From NCBI GenBank assembly GCA_009835005.1, contig WTFG01000003.1, positions 205,893 through 269,892 on the forward strand: DNA of 64,000 nt, written 5' to 3'. The DNA comes from Flavobacteriaceae bacterium Ap0902. GTDB taxonomy: Bacteria > Bacteroidota > Bacteroidia > Flavobacteriales > Weeksellaceae. Each line of letters opens with the position of its first letter. The first letter of the stretch is position 1. Of the stretch, positions 16,956 to 26,368 are shown in pieces. Below the pieces are notes generated by a model, which saw only the letters and a list, made by a program, of their open reading frames with translations, was not told the origin of the DNA and ran no database searches. The position numbers and the translations under genes are program-made.

Positions 16956-17333
16956 TTAAATTACGGCAATCATTGAAATTTCTACATGTACATTTTTTGG
17001 TAGTTGCGCTACTTGTACAGTTTCCCTTGCAGGTAATTTCTCTGGATCCAAATATGAGCCATATACCTCATTTATTACAGCAAAATCATCCATATTTTTT
17101 AAGAAAATAGTAGATTTTATGACTTTAGAAAAATCTGTACCTGCTTTCTCTAATATAGCTTTTAAATTTTTCATCACCAATTTTGCTTCTTCTCTAGGTG
17201 TACCTCTTTTAAGTTCATTGGTTGATGGGTCTATCGCAATCTGCCCAGAGGTATAAATTATGTGATTATGAATTACCGCTTGACTATATGGTCCAATAGC
17301 CTTAGGGGCTTTATCTGTTTTTATAAATTCCAT
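16956..17333 (-). CDS. ridA: RidA family 2-iminobutanoate/2-iminopropanoate deaminase
   Basis: A 125-residue protein of the YjgF/YER057c/UK114 family. It hydrolyses reactive enamine/imine intermediates released by PLP enzymes, protecting other PLP enzymes. The start KAPKAIGPYSQAV, the core YTSGQIAIDP and the C-terminal PARETVQVAQLPKNVHVEISMIAV are typical. The Arg that binds the substrate carboxylate is in PARETV. The stop of the LptD-like gene is only three bases upstream of the start region, so the two are cotranscribed. Confidence 0.93.
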   Translation of the reverse strand: MEFIKTDKAPKAIGPYSQAVIHNHIIYTSGQIAIDPSTNELKRGTPREEAKLVMKNLKAILEKAGTDFSKVIKSTIFLKNMDDFAVINEVYGSYLDPEKLPARETVQVAQLPKNVHVEISMIAVI

Positions 17334-17336
17334 GTT

Positions 17337-19973
17337 TTAAAAATTATTATTTCTAGATCTGAAGTTTCTCTCTTCATATTTAACAGCATCACGCAAGAAA
17401 TTAGCCTTGATTCCTATAAAAAAGTTCCAAGTTTTATACTGTCCAAATGGATTCATACTAAAATCCAATACAAAACTACGCAAATCCCGGGAAAATGTTA
17501 AATAAGTACCTGCAAAATCCATTTCTTGAATGTCCAAAGATGTGCGCCCACTAATCGCCCAATGAGGCGTAGGTGATATACTAGCCCGCATACCCACCGT
17601 TGTCGCATTGGTTGTTGAGCCATCTAGTGCAGTAGTCACTCTATGAGACAAATTCATAGCTAAAGACCATGGCGTTAAAAACTGGGCATAATTCATATTA
17701 TCAAAGTAAAAATCCTCATATCTAATCACACCTCTTGTATCATAGTTCATCACCCGTTCTCCAAAGATGTCTTGATTGAAATTATAACTTAAATTGATTC
17801 CATAATTATTCAAACGTAGACTTCCTAATTTATCGATTCGCCTCCCATTAGGAAATTCATCTGTATAAATAACTTCATAAGGATCAAGTTGTGCATTAAA
17901 AGTTAATCCTACCTTATTTTGAAATAAACTGGTTCTTCCATTGATCCTAATTAAACCCAATCGCATACTATCTGCAGCAAAATTATAATTAGAATTTATA
18001 TTCAAAGTCTCTAATATCTTAATTTTCTTAACCCCGTCTGTTGATTTTCTATCCCTAACCTTCATTTCTATGTTGTTAGCGATTCCAAAAGAAAGATTTT
18101 CTTGTAGACCTCTTGTAGGCGCCCCATATACTCCCCCCTCAAAGATACTGTAGATTTGTTCAAAACCATCTCCATCTATAAAAGATCTATAATATCCCCA
18201 ACCTTCTGTTCCAAAATCTGGTCTATAATTAAAACTAAGATTAGGTGACATCATATGTCTTATGGCTTTGATCATTTTGTCATCATCTGCCGTTCCAAAT
18301 ATCTTGGTTCCATACAAAGTAGTTTGAAGTCCCATGGATACGCCAAAGGTCCTATATGATTTAAAACCATTCCTATCTTCTGTTATAATTTGATCTGCTG
18401 AGGCATCATAATATCTCTCTACGGTATTCAAAGTCCAAACCTCATCATAATTAGCACCAAAATTTAGAGGGAAATAATTAAAAAGCGTTGTCCCTGTATT
18501 TAATAACAAAGTATTTTTAGCTCCCGTGTTTGTATCATCAAACATTTCTTTTTTAAAAACTTCATCTTCATTGGTATTAATTTCATTGAGCAATGTAAAG
18601 TTATACGTCATGCCCAGAGATTGCAGCATTCCTTTTTTGGGTCCATTTTTTGGAGCAAAGGGATAAATCCTACTCATATTCAATGCAAATGAAGGCAATT
18701 GCAAAAATACAGCAGCAGGCTCATCACTACCTGTATTAACTCTTTGATTATGCATTAAATTTAAAGAAGCACTAAATGGGCTGTTGGGCCAATTTTTGGT
18801 AAGGTTAACAGATGAGTTAACATTATTATTCAAATAATCACCGCTGGCGATCCCATAATTGTTAATGCCTTGTTGGTAATATTTAGAGCTTTGTAGATTT
18901 ACACTTGCATTAAATGTTAAATTAGGATTAGATTTAGGATCCTGCCTATGCGTCCAACGCAAATTGTAATTAGTGGACTTATTGTATGAAGGCAGACCCT
19001 TAATTCCTCTAATGTTCTTCTCCCAATCAAAATTAAAAGTTCCAGAGAATTTGTACCTCACTTTATAATTTGATAATGCATGTAGACCTAAGCTTCCTTT
19101 GGTATATACATCTCCCGTAAAAGCTAAATCTACATATTCCCCCAACGGCAAATAAAGCCCAAGTCCTTGAATATAAAAACCTAGATTCTCTCTTTCCCCA
19201 AAACTTGGAAGCAGTATTCCTGCACTACGCTTGGAACCTGTGGGTAAAAAAGCAAATGGCAAAGTCAAAGGTGTTGTGATATCATAGATTTTCATGACAA
19301 TAGGTCCAGTTACAACTTTGTTTTGATCACCCTTAATTAACTTGCCCACTTGTGCTTCTAAATGATAATCTGCAATTGTATCTTTTCTATCTATGAAATA
19401 CTCATCTGTAGTGTAGGCTATTTTGCGCATTCCAGATATAGAATCATTATATTGTTTTACAACTCCAGCCACAACCACGCCACGATCTGTACCCATACTT
19501 TCCTCTGTACGCACATTGAAGGCTTTTCCTTTGGTGGTATTAATATTATAAGTGAAACTACCATATTCTAATTCTCTCCCTCCTTGTTTAAAAATACTTG
19601 GTTCTATGACTTTACCAGTAGAGTCTTGTTTTCCAACGGCATATAAATTACCCGTTTTTAAATCTACTTCTATATAATCTGCCATGATTTCCATGTCCAA
19701 ATATTTAACCACCGCATTAGTCACCAAATAAGTTCTCTGATTTTTGGGATCAAAGTATTGTTCTTCTGAGGTGTAATCTATAATATCTTCAATTTTTTCT
19801 TGCCCGGCATTTGGGGAATCAATAGAATCAACAATGGACGGAGTTTCTGAAATCCTTGTAATTGAATCATTTTGGGGTATGGTAACGCGCTGTTCTTCAA
19901 CTTGCGCCATAAGCAAACCAAAAAAGAGGATAAAAAATATACGAATGCAAATTGTAAAACCGTTATAAACCAA
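17337..19973 (-). CDS. LptD-like outer-membrane LPS assembly protein
   Basis: An 878-residue protein. It has a hydrophobic N-terminal export signal (about residues 8-23). The periplasmic OstA/LptA-like beta-jellyroll is around 65-230 (YFDPKNQRTYLVTNAVVKYLDMEIMADYIEVD). A long C-terminal beta-barrel has many alternating aromatic strands, e.g. NYNLRWTHRQDP, ending at residue about 878. This is the putative LPS-assembly protein LptD of Bacteroidota, expected to insert LPS in the outer leaflet with LptE. The frame begins with TTG at 19971-19973; no better start gives a full signal peptide. It is divergent from the amidase gene, with only 60 bases between them. Confidence 0.85.
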   Translation of the reverse strand: MVYNGFTICIRIFFILFFGLLMAQVEEQRVTIPQNDSITRISETPSIVDSIDSPNAGQEKIEDIIDYTSEEQYFDPKNQRTYLVTNAVVKYLDMEIMADYIEVDLKTGNLYAVGKQDSTGKVIEPSIFKQGGRELEYGSFTYNINTTKGKAFNVRTEESMGTDRGVVVAGVVKQYNDSISGMRKIAYTTDEYFIDRKDTIADYHLEAQVGKLIKGDQNKVVTGPIVMKIYDITTPLTLPFAFLPTGSKRSAGILLPSFGERENLGFYIQGLGLYLPLGEYVDLAFTGDVYTKGSLGLHALSNYKVRYKFSGTFNFDWEKNIRGIKGLPSYNKSTNYNLRWTHRQDPKSNPNLTFNASVNLQSSKYYQQGINNYGIASGDYLNNNVNSSVNLTKNWPNSPFSASLNLMHNQRVNTGSDEPAAVFLQLPSFALNMSRIYPFAPKNGPKKGMLQSLGMTYNFTLLNEINTNEDEVFKKEMFDDTNTGAKNTLLLNTGTTLFNYFPLNFGANYDEVWTLNTVERYYDASADQIITEDRNGFKSYRTFGVSMGLQTTLYGTKIFGTADDDKMIKAIRHMMSPNLSFNYRPDFGTEGWGYYRSFIDGDGFEQIYSIFEGGVYGAPTRGLQENLSFGIANNIEMKVRDRKSTDGVKKIKILETLNINSNYNFAADSMRLGLIRINGRTSLFQNKVGLTFNAQLDPYEVIYTDEFPNGRRIDKLGSLRLNNYGINLSYNFNQDIFGERVMNYDTRGVIRYEDFYFDNMNYAQFLTPWSLAMNLSHRVTTALDGSTTNATTVGMRASISPTPHWAISGRTSLDIQEMDFAGTYLTFSRDLRSFVLDFSMNPFGQYKTWNFFIGIKANFLRDAVKYEERNFRSRNNNF

Positions 19974-19984
19974 GTCTGATTTTT

Positions 19985-19992
19985 TACTTTTG
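19985..19992 (+). promoter_or_regulatory. Possible -7 element for the amidase gene
   Basis: TACTTTTG fits TANNTTTG and lies 41 bases before the amidase start in the short divergent intergenic space. No well-spaced TTG is seen upstream. Confidence 0.35.
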
Positions 19993-20033
19993 TAGATAAT
20001 TAAGCGATAAAATTATAAAAATTTAAATCCTTT

Positions 20034-21404
20034 ATGAACACATTAACGCAGATTAACATCAAATACTTGATATTTTCTATCATATTTCTCTTTTCCTTGG
20101 GTGCCATGAAGGCTCAAAAAAGTAATGAGAAGTTCGTGTTAGTCCTAGATGCTGGTCACGGTGGCAAAGATCCAGGGACCCGAGGGGTCGTCCAAAATGA
20201 GAAATATATAGCCTTAGATATCACATTGCGATTAGGGAAACTCATAGAAGACTACTTTAAAGATGATATCAAAGTTATATATACAAGGAGAGATGATCGG
20301 TTCATAGAGCTCCATGAACGTGCCAATATAGCAAATAGAAATCACGCAGATTTGTTTGTATCTATCCATTGTAATGCGGCACATCCTGGGGCAAAAGGAA
20401 CGGAAACTTTTGTCCTAGGTACAGAATCTCACAGATCTAATGCTAATTTTGATGTCGTGAAAAGAGAGAATTCTGTGATCCTTTTAGAAGAGGATCATCA
20501 AGAACATTATGAGGGTTTTGATCCTAAATCACCAGAGTCTGTGATTGGATTAACCTTGATGCAGAGTGTGCATTTAGAAAACAGTCTGCTCTTTGCCCGC
20601 AAAGTTGAGGAGAACTTTATAAAAAGAGATAAGAGGTTTAGTAGAGGAGTTAAACAACACGGTTTTTTAGTATTAGTTAGAACTGCTACACCCTCTGTAT
20701 TAATAGAGACAGGTTTTATTTCTAATCCAGAGGAAGGTAGATATTTGGCAACAGCAGAAGGCCAAAAAGCTACTGCAGAATCTATTTTTGAGGCTTTTAA
20801 ATATTATAAAAACGAATGGGATATTAAAAGGGGAAGTTCTGTTTCTAACAAACCTCCCAAACAAGCAGAAGTAAAAAACCCAGAGCCAGAAAAACCAGTA
20901 GATGGCAAAATATTCAAAATTCAGTTCCTAACCAGCAAAAGAAGATATCGATTAACAGCACCACAATTAAAAGGTTTAAGACCCATAGAAATTGTAAAAT
21001 CTGGTGATGTTTATAAATATTATTATGGCAAAACTAGCCTAGCATCTAAAAGAGATGAATATCTAAATAGGGCTAAAAAAGCAGGCTTTCCAGATGCCTT
21101 TGTAGCTGAATTTAATACTAAACCTATCTCTTCTTCTCCTAAAGCCAATAATAATGACTCCCCATCTGTGACAGGTACTGGATATAGAATACAAATTCTA
21201 ACATCTCAACGCAATTATAATAATAATGCACCTCAAATGAAAGGAGTAAAGCCCATAGATAAGATAGAAACTAATGGATTATATAGATACTATTATGGCT
21301 GGTTTAAGAATGAAAATGAAGCAAAAAAAGCATTGGAAAATATCAAGTCCAAAGGTTTTCCAGACGCATTTACAGTTAAATTTGTTAAGGGTAAAAAGTA
21401 TTAA
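20034..21404 (+). CDS. N-acetylmuramoyl-L-alanine amidase with tandem SPOR-like repeats
   Basis: A 456-residue exported hydrolase. After a signal sequence (residues 1-27) comes an Amidase_3 zinc catalytic domain (about 30-260). It has the first zinc-ligand motif LDAGHGGKDPGTRG, then RANIANRNHADLFVSIHCNA and the late catalytic glutamate region VLIETGFISN. It cleaves the bond between MurNAc and the peptide stem. Two similar C-terminal repeats follow (about 287-360 and 382-452). Each reads KIQxLTS...Y...AP..KG..PI......YKYYYG and ends GFPDAF, resembling divided SPOR-type septal peptidoglycan-binding modules. An insertion between catalytic strands carries VILLEEDHQEHYEGFDP. Confidence 0.92.
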   Translation: MNTLTQINIKYLIFSIIFLFSLGAMKAQKSNEKFVLVLDAGHGGKDPGTRGVVQNEKYIALDITLRLGKLIEDYFKDDIKVIYTRRDDRFIELHERANIANRNHADLFVSIHCNAAHPGAKGTETFVLGTESHRSNANFDVVKRENSVILLEEDHQEHYEGFDPKSPESVIGLTLMQSVHLENSLLFARKVEENFIKRDKRFSRGVKQHGFLVLVRTATPSVLIETGFISNPEEGRYLATAEGQKATAESIFEAFKYYKNEWDIKRGSSVSNKPPKQAEVKNPEPEKPVDGKIFKIQFLTSKRRYRLTAPQLKGLRPIEIVKSGDVYKYYYGKTSLASKRDEYLNRAKKAGFPDAFVAEFNTKPISSSPKANNNDSPSVTGTGYRIQILTSQRNYNNNAPQMKGVKPIDKIETNGLYRYYYGWFKNENEAKKALENIKSKGFPDAFTVKFVKGKKY

Positions 21405-21461
21405 ATATATATTCTAACTAAAGCTTTATATTTGCAATAATAAATAACTAAAGTAAATACA

Positions 21462-22460
21462 TTGAAAATATCTAAAGAGGTTAAGGTAGGAATCATCGCT
21501 ATTGTTACTATGGCTGCGTTTTTCTGGCTATTCAAATTCTTGCAAGGAGAAAATATTTTCTCTAGTGGTAGAACTTTCTATGTTAAATATAGTAATGTAG
21601 ACGGTTTACAACCTACAAAGCCAGTAAATGTTAATGGCTTGCGAATTGGGAAAGTAGATGATATCATTATTAAAGAAACACCCGATAGTCTATACTTCTT
21701 GGTAAAGATGACCATAGAAGAAGATTTACAGTTCTCTAAAAACACCGTTGCAGAAATCTATGAACCAGGGATTCTTGCAGGTAAAATGATTCAATTAAAC
21801 TTAGATTATTCTGGAGAAATAGCAAAAGACGGGGATACATTGCAGGCAGCATCCAGCGCTTCTCTAATGCGCATGGTTTCCGATAAATTAAAACCCACTC
21901 AAAATAGATTAGATAGCGTGCTGGTCACTTTAAACGGTGCATTGGGGCAATTTAGCAAATTAGCAGATGAAGAAACCAATCAAAGTTTAAAATCTGTTTT
22001 GAAATCGCTAGATGCATCCATCATTGCACTAGGAGAAACTGCTACCTCATTGAGGCTAACCTCTGAAAATGCAAGTACATTGTTTGTGAATGCAGATAAT
22101 AAATTAGATGAGGTCACAGCCAATACCAATACCATGGTTAAAACGACAACTAAGGCTATTGATAAGTATGGGGATGTTGCACAAAAATTGAATGAATCTA
22201 AATTAGATGAAACTTTAGCCCAGATTAACGAAGCTTCTCATTCCCTCAAGACAACTTTAAATAGAATTGAAACGGCAGATGGTTCTTTAAATGGGCTGAT
22301 TAACGATAAGACATTATATAACAACCTGAATGAAATGTCTCATAATCTAAATATTTTAATAGAAGATTTAAAACATAATCCAGACAGGTATGTTCAATTT
22401 TCTATCTTCGGGAAGAAGCATGTTCAAAAAGAAAATGTTATCTTAGTAGAAGAAAAATAA
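21462..22460 (+). CDS. MlaD family (MCE-domain) lipid-transfer protein
   Basis: A 332-residue protein, with start TTG 21462 giving LKISKEVKVGIIAIV; no ATG is close. One N-terminal membrane anchor (about residues 8-24) is followed by a single MCE domain (about 37-115; YSNVDGLQPTKPVNVNGLRIG ... AEIYEPGILAGKMIQL). After that comes a long helical, coiled-coil-like tail to about 300, as in MlaD/PqiB-type proteins that bridge lipids across the periplasm. No MlaE/MlaF genes are adjacent. It follows the amidase gene by 57 bases, with a TATATTTG (21427-21434) between them that may be its own -7 element. The next gene starts four bases after its stop. Confidence 0.88.
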   Translation: MKISKEVKVGIIAIVTMAAFFWLFKFLQGENIFSSGRTFYVKYSNVDGLQPTKPVNVNGLRIGKVDDIIIKETPDSLYFLVKMTIEEDLQFSKNTVAEIYEPGILAGKMIQLNLDYSGEIAKDGDTLQAASSASLMRMVSDKLKPTQNRLDSVLVTLNGALGQFSKLADEETNQSLKSVLKSLDASIIALGETATSLRLTSENASTLFVNADNKLDEVTANTNTMVKTTTKAIDKYGDVAQKLNESKLDETLAQINEASHSLKTTLNRIETADGSLNGLINDKTLYNNLNEMSHNLNILIEDLKHNPDRYVQFSIFGKKHVQKENVILVEEK

Positions 22461-22464
22461 AATC

Positions 22465-23796
22465 ATGGACAGCCTTAGTTATCTATCTCAAATGTTTTTC
22501 TTGATTGCACTTGTCTGCGGTATTGGGTTCTTTATTTTTAACGTAAGGAAAGTTTTTAGGAACATTAATTTAGGTAGACCTACAAACCGCACAGATAATC
22601 CTAACGAACGTTGGACACTAATGACTAAGGTTGCTTTAGGTCAAAGCAAAATGGTTGTAAGGCCAGTAGCTGGAATTCTGCATATATTAGTTTATGCTGG
22701 TTTTATCATTATTAATCTAGAAGTTCTAGAAATAATTATAGATGGTCTTTTTGGCACGCATAGAGTATTTTCTTTTCTGGGTCCTGTATATGATGCATTG
22801 ATTGGTAGTTTTGAGGTATTAGCATTGCTAGTTATAGTAGCCGTAATTATATTTTGGATAAGAAGAAATATTCAAAAAATTCCACGGTTCTGGAAAAGAG
22901 AAATGAAGGGATGGCCTAAAGATGACGCAAATTATATTTTATATATAGAATGTGTTTTGATGTTAGCTTTCCTTTCCATGAATGCGGCAGATTATTATGC
23001 GCATGCCAATGCAGGAGAAGATTTAGCGGGATCGTTTCCGATTTCAAAGAATTTATTCTTCTTTTTTAATTCCTTTGGCACAGAAACGCTACACATCATA
23101 GAGAGGGTCATGTGGTGGTTTCATATTCTAGGAATTTTATTTTTTCTAAACTATTTATATTACTCAAAGCACTTCCATATTCTATCTGCTTTTCCCAATG
23201 TATGGTTTTCCAAACTAGAGCCTAAAGGGCAGTTAAACAACTTGGAAAGCGTTAAAAATGAAGTGAAATTAATGATGGATCCCAATGCAGACCCCTTTGC
23301 TGCACCTTCTGGAGACACTACTGCCGTGCCAGAAACTTTTGGAGCAAAAGATGTCTTTGATTTAACCAAAGTTCAATTATTAAATGCATATTCCTGCACA
23401 GAATGTGGTAGATGCACTTCTGAATGTCCTGCGAATATCACGGGTAAAAAGTTATCTCCACGAAAAATTATGATGGATACACGTGATCGTCTAGAAGATG
23501 TTGGTAAAAACATAGACAAGAATGATGGTAAGTTTGTGGATGATGGTAAAAAACTAATCGGTGATTATATTCAACCAGAAGAAATCTGGGCATGTACCTC
23601 TTGTAACGCTTGTACGCAGGCATGTCCTATAAACATAGATCCTTTATCTATCATTATAGATATTAGAAGATATTTGGTGATGGAAGAATCAGCAGCTCCA
23701 ATGGAATTGAATCTAATGATGCAAAACGTTGAGAACAATGGTGCGCCATGGCAATTCAATATTGCGGATAGATTAAACTGGGCAGAGAGTAACTAA
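22465..23796 (+). CDS. Membrane-bound 4Fe-4S dicluster oxidoreductase subunit
   Basis: A 443-residue protein. The N-terminal half has five to six membrane helices like the NarI/HdrE cytochrome-type anchor. The C-terminal half has two classical ferredoxin motifs, CxxCxxCxxxCP, beginning at Cys311 (CTECGRCTSECP) and Cys377 (CTSCNACTQACP). It is annotated in flavobacteria as an (Fe-S)-binding protein and should pass electrons between the quinone pool and a soluble partner. In many relatives a second, CCG-motif Fe-S protein follows directly. Here a terminator and a convergent gene follow instead, so that partner is missing from this locus. Confidence 0.88.
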   Translation: MDSLSYLSQMFFLIALVCGIGFFIFNVRKVFRNINLGRPTNRTDNPNERWTLMTKVALGQSKMVVRPVAGILHILVYAGFIIINLEVLEIIIDGLFGTHRVFSFLGPVYDALIGSFEVLALLVIVAVIIFWIRRNIQKIPRFWKREMKGWPKDDANYILYIECVLMLAFLSMNAADYYAHANAGEDLAGSFPISKNLFFFFNSFGTETLHIIERVMWWFHILGILFFLNYLYYSKHFHILSAFPNVWFSKLEPKGQLNNLESVKNEVKLMMDPNADPFAAPSGDTTAVPETFGAKDVFDLTKVQLLNAYSCTECGRCTSECPANITGKKLSPRKIMMDTRDRLEDVGKNIDKNDGKFVDDGKKLIGDYIQPEEIWACTSCNACTQACPINIDPLSIIIDIRRYLVMEESAAPMELNLMMQNVENNGAPWQFNIADRLNWAESN

Positions 23797-23819
23797 AATA
23801 TTAAGATGAATTATAAACC

Positions 23820-23866
23820 ATTCAAAGAGCAGGAGATTAATTTATTCCTGCTCTTTGAATATTTAT
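23820..23866 (+). terminator. Strong terminator between convergent genes
   Basis: Perfect 15-base inverted repeat ATTCAAAGAGCAGGA (23820-23834) / TCCTGCTCTTTGAAT (23846-23860), with an 11-base loop and AT-rich tails on both sides. It can serve both the Fe-S protein gene (+) and the MFS gene (-). Confidence 0.8.
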
Positions 23867-25152
23867 AAATCTTTTTGCTTAATGAATGATAATAAGTGTA
23901 TAGCAACAATAAAGAAAATACTTAAAGTTAAAGCAGCATATTGCATACTCCCAGTGAAATATAATACTTGCGCAAAGATAAAACTACCCAGAATCAAGGC
24001 TATCTTTTCTATGATATCATAAAAGCTAAAAAAGATGGTGTTGTCATTTGACTGCGGTAACAGTTTAGAATAAGTGGATCTTGTTAAGGCTTGTACACCA
24101 CCTAAAACTAGACCTACGGCGGCACCTAATCCATAAAATTGATATTCAACATAGAGATTATCTTTATCCATTAAAAAAGCAGAAAAGCAGATCCCAGCCC
24201 AAATTAATAACCCAATTTTTAAAGATATTAAATTTCCAAACTTGGTAGATAATCTAGAAAATAAATAAGATCCTAATATGGCGACAAATTGAATCACAAG
24301 AATGGTGATTATTAATTTAGAAGAGTCTAATTCTAGTTCTTTATCACCAAAGCGTGTAGCCATGTAATTGATGGTTTGAATTCCAACACTCAAAGAAAAA
24401 AAAGCGATTAAATAAAGTTTTAAATCTTTATAAGTAAAGAGATATTTACCAACTAGAAATAGTTCCCGATGCGCACTTTTCCAAATGGATTTTGTTTTTT
24501 TGAGATCTGGTTTCGTATAACTATTGGGTAAATGTTTAAAGGTAACTTGTGCAAATCCAATCCACCATAATGCCACTAGAATAAAGGAATACCTAGTAAG
24601 GCTTTCGTCTATTACCATGATTAAGATAAGGCATAGAATAAGTAAAATCGCAGAACCTAAATATCCGTAGATAAATCCTTGGGCACTTAAACTGTCCTGC
24701 CTTTCTTTGCTTGCTATTTCTGGTAAATACGCATTGTAGAAAACCAAACTACCCCAGTACCCTACACTAGCCAATACACTGCCTCCCACACCAATCCATA
24801 ATGTCTGTTCACCAGTAAAAAAGAATAAAGAGGCACAGCCTAGCGAACCCAGAATAGAGAAAATCTTGAGGAATAATTTCTTGTTTCCAATCTTATCTGC
24901 GATGGCAGAAAGAATAGGAGAAATTAAAACCACAATGATGAAGGATGCAGTAATGGAATAAGAATATAAAATATCCTTGTCAGAAAAGTCTATTCCATAT
25001 ACTTTTATAGCATTACTACCCTCTAATACCGCACCAAAATAAATAGGAAATATAGCCGTTGTAATCACCAAGGAATATACGGAATTAGCCCAATCGTAGA
25101 AGGCCCAAGCGAACTGTTGTTTTTTTAATTCTTTGCTTATTTCCATATACAT
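23863..25152 (-). CDS. MFS transporter, UMF1/ATG22-like family
   Basis: A 429-residue carrier with about 12 membrane helices. The N-terminal signature WAFYDWANSVYSLVITTAIFP is typical of the UMF1 (ATG22-like) branch of the major facilitator superfamily. Other features are the ADKIGNKK loop between helices 2 and 3, and GGVQALTRSTYSKLLPQ in the second half. Fungal ATG22 exports amino acids from the vacuole; bacterial substrates are unknown. A second ATG two codons downstream is an equally good start. It is transcribed separately from the neighbouring FAD oxidase gene, with 85 bases between them. Confidence 0.9.
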   Translation of the reverse strand: MYMEISKELKKQQFAWAFYDWANSVYSLVITTAIFPIYFGAVLEGSNAIKVYGIDFSDKDILYSYSITASFIIVVLISPILSAIADKIGNKKLFLKIFSILGSLGCASLFFFTGEQTLWIGVGGSVLASVGYWGSLVFYNAYLPEIASKERQDSLSAQGFIYGYLGSAILLILCLILIMVIDESLTRYSFILVALWWIGFAQVTFKHLPNSYTKPDLKKTKSIWKSAHRELFLVGKYLFTYKDLKLYLIAFFSLSVGIQTINYMATRFGDKELELDSSKLIITILVIQFVAILGSYLFSRLSTKFGNLISLKIGLLIWAGICFSAFLMDKDNLYVEYQFYGLGAAVGLVLGGVQALTRSTYSKLLPQSNDNTIFFSFYDIIEKIALILGSFIFAQVLYFTGSMQYAALTLSIFFIVAIHLLSFIKQKDL

Positions 25153-25237
25153 ATTTCTGATATAATAATATAGGCGGATTGTCTACATCTTAATTTGTTT
25201 AAATATATAACATTCTTTGAAATGATAAATAGAAGGA

Positions 25238-26293
25238 TTATCTCTTAATCAAATGGTAATAACGATCAACTTTGATTTCATCACTCAATGCAGTACCAGA
25301 GATTAAATGATCCATTAATTCTCTGGACATATCTGGTGCGTTGAAGGTACCTCTAGTTCCCATACCGTTCAGTACATACAAATTACTAAATTCTGGATGT
25401 CTGCCCACAATAGGTCTCATATTAGGGGTTGTAGGACGAAAAGCGGCCTTGTGATCAAGAATATTAAAATCTGCTTTAAAATAATGTTTTAAATTTTTGA
25501 TCAGTTTTACTCTATTCTCTGCTGTTGGACCGTCTAACTCCCATTCCCTATCATAAGTGGATCCTACATAAAATTTATGATCTCCTAAAGGCATTAGAAA
25601 GTTCTTAGAATTGATAGTGACATTAGGGAAATCCAAGTCCGATTCTATGATCAAAATTTCACCTTTGTTGGGCCTAATAGGAATAAAATTAAAATATGGA
25701 TTGTTCATTACTTTAATACCTTCTGCAAAAATGACTTTTTTAGCGATAACATTTCTATACTTAATTAACGGCTTCACTCTCAGTTCTTCATAATCAAAAG
25801 TTTCTATACTTAAATTCGATTGATATTGTGTAAAAAAATCTTTTAACAGTTTAGAAAGATCAATCCACCCAGTACCTTTTACTTCTCCAAACCCATACGG
25901 GGACTCAATATGATCAATCTTATGCAATATTGGCTCTGGATTCAAATAATTCTTCAATAAAGCTACTTTTTCAACTTTATCTTTCCAAGTCCTAACCTCT
26001 TGATTATTACTAAAGACTCTGTATACATTAGAATAGTGAACATATTGACCTCCAAGAAGTTTCTCAAATGAAGAAAACGTATCTTGTAATAACTTCATTT
26101 GATGCTGTGTCCTCCAAACAGGATTAAATCTTTTGATTACAATAGGGTTGAATAACCCAGCTGCGACATGGGATGCAGCGGGTTCATTATCAGTAAAAAT
26201 ATGGAAGGTTTTCCCATGATTTAAACATTGTTTGGCGAAACACACTCCAGCAATACCAGCTCCTACTATTAAATAATCTACCTCTTGTTGCAT
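25238..26293 (-). CDS. FAD-dependent oxidoreductase (DAO family)
   Basis: A 351-residue flavoprotein with the dinucleotide-binding motif GAGIAG (residues about 8-17, DYLIVGAGIAGVCFAK) and a C-terminal FAD-contact region (RPTTPNMRPIVG ... NGMGTRGTFNAPD). This layout matches the D-amino-acid oxidase/glycine oxidase/sarcosine oxidase superfamily. It oxidises an amine of unknown identity; there is no ThiO context and no covalent-flavin cysteine is obvious. Other Bacteroidota homologues are annotated only as FAD-dependent oxidoreductases. It lies between the gldN terminator and the MFS gene. Confidence 0.85.
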   Translation of the reverse strand: MQQEVDYLIVGAGIAGVCFAKQCLNHGKTFHIFTDNEPAASHVAAGLFNPIVIKRFNPVWRTQHQMKLLQDTFSSFEKLLGGQYVHYSNVYRVFSNNQEVRTWKDKVEKVALLKNYLNPEPILHKIDHIESPYGFGEVKGTGWIDLSKLLKDFFTQYQSNLSIETFDYEELRVKPLIKYRNVIAKKVIFAEGIKVMNNPYFNFIPIRPNKGEILIIESDLDFPNVTINSKNFLMPLGDHKFYVGSTYDREWELDGPTAENRVKLIKNLKHYFKADFNILDHKAAFRPTTPNMRPIVGRHPEFSNLYVLNGMGTRGTFNAPDMSRELMDHLISGTALSDEIKVDRYYHLIKR

Positions 26294-26312
26294 AATACCG
26301 AATTTAATTCAT

Positions 26313-26344
26313 AAAAAAATCCTGACCAAAATAAGCCAGGATTT
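26313..26344 (-). terminator. Terminator of the gld operon
   Basis: On the minus strand AAATCCTG and CAGGATTT form an eight-base stem around a 12-base loop, followed by a T7 run. It is 25 bases beyond the gldN stop and closes the gldKLMN run. Confidence 0.75.
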
Positions 26345-26368
26345 ATTTAATTTAATATGATATTTTAA

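Noticed and set aside
23797..23862. Short frame beginning ATGAATTATAAACC after the Fe-S protein gene as start of a lost partner gene
   Set aside because: It reads directly into the terminator hairpin and stops there; it shows no similarity to the CCG-type Fe-S partner.
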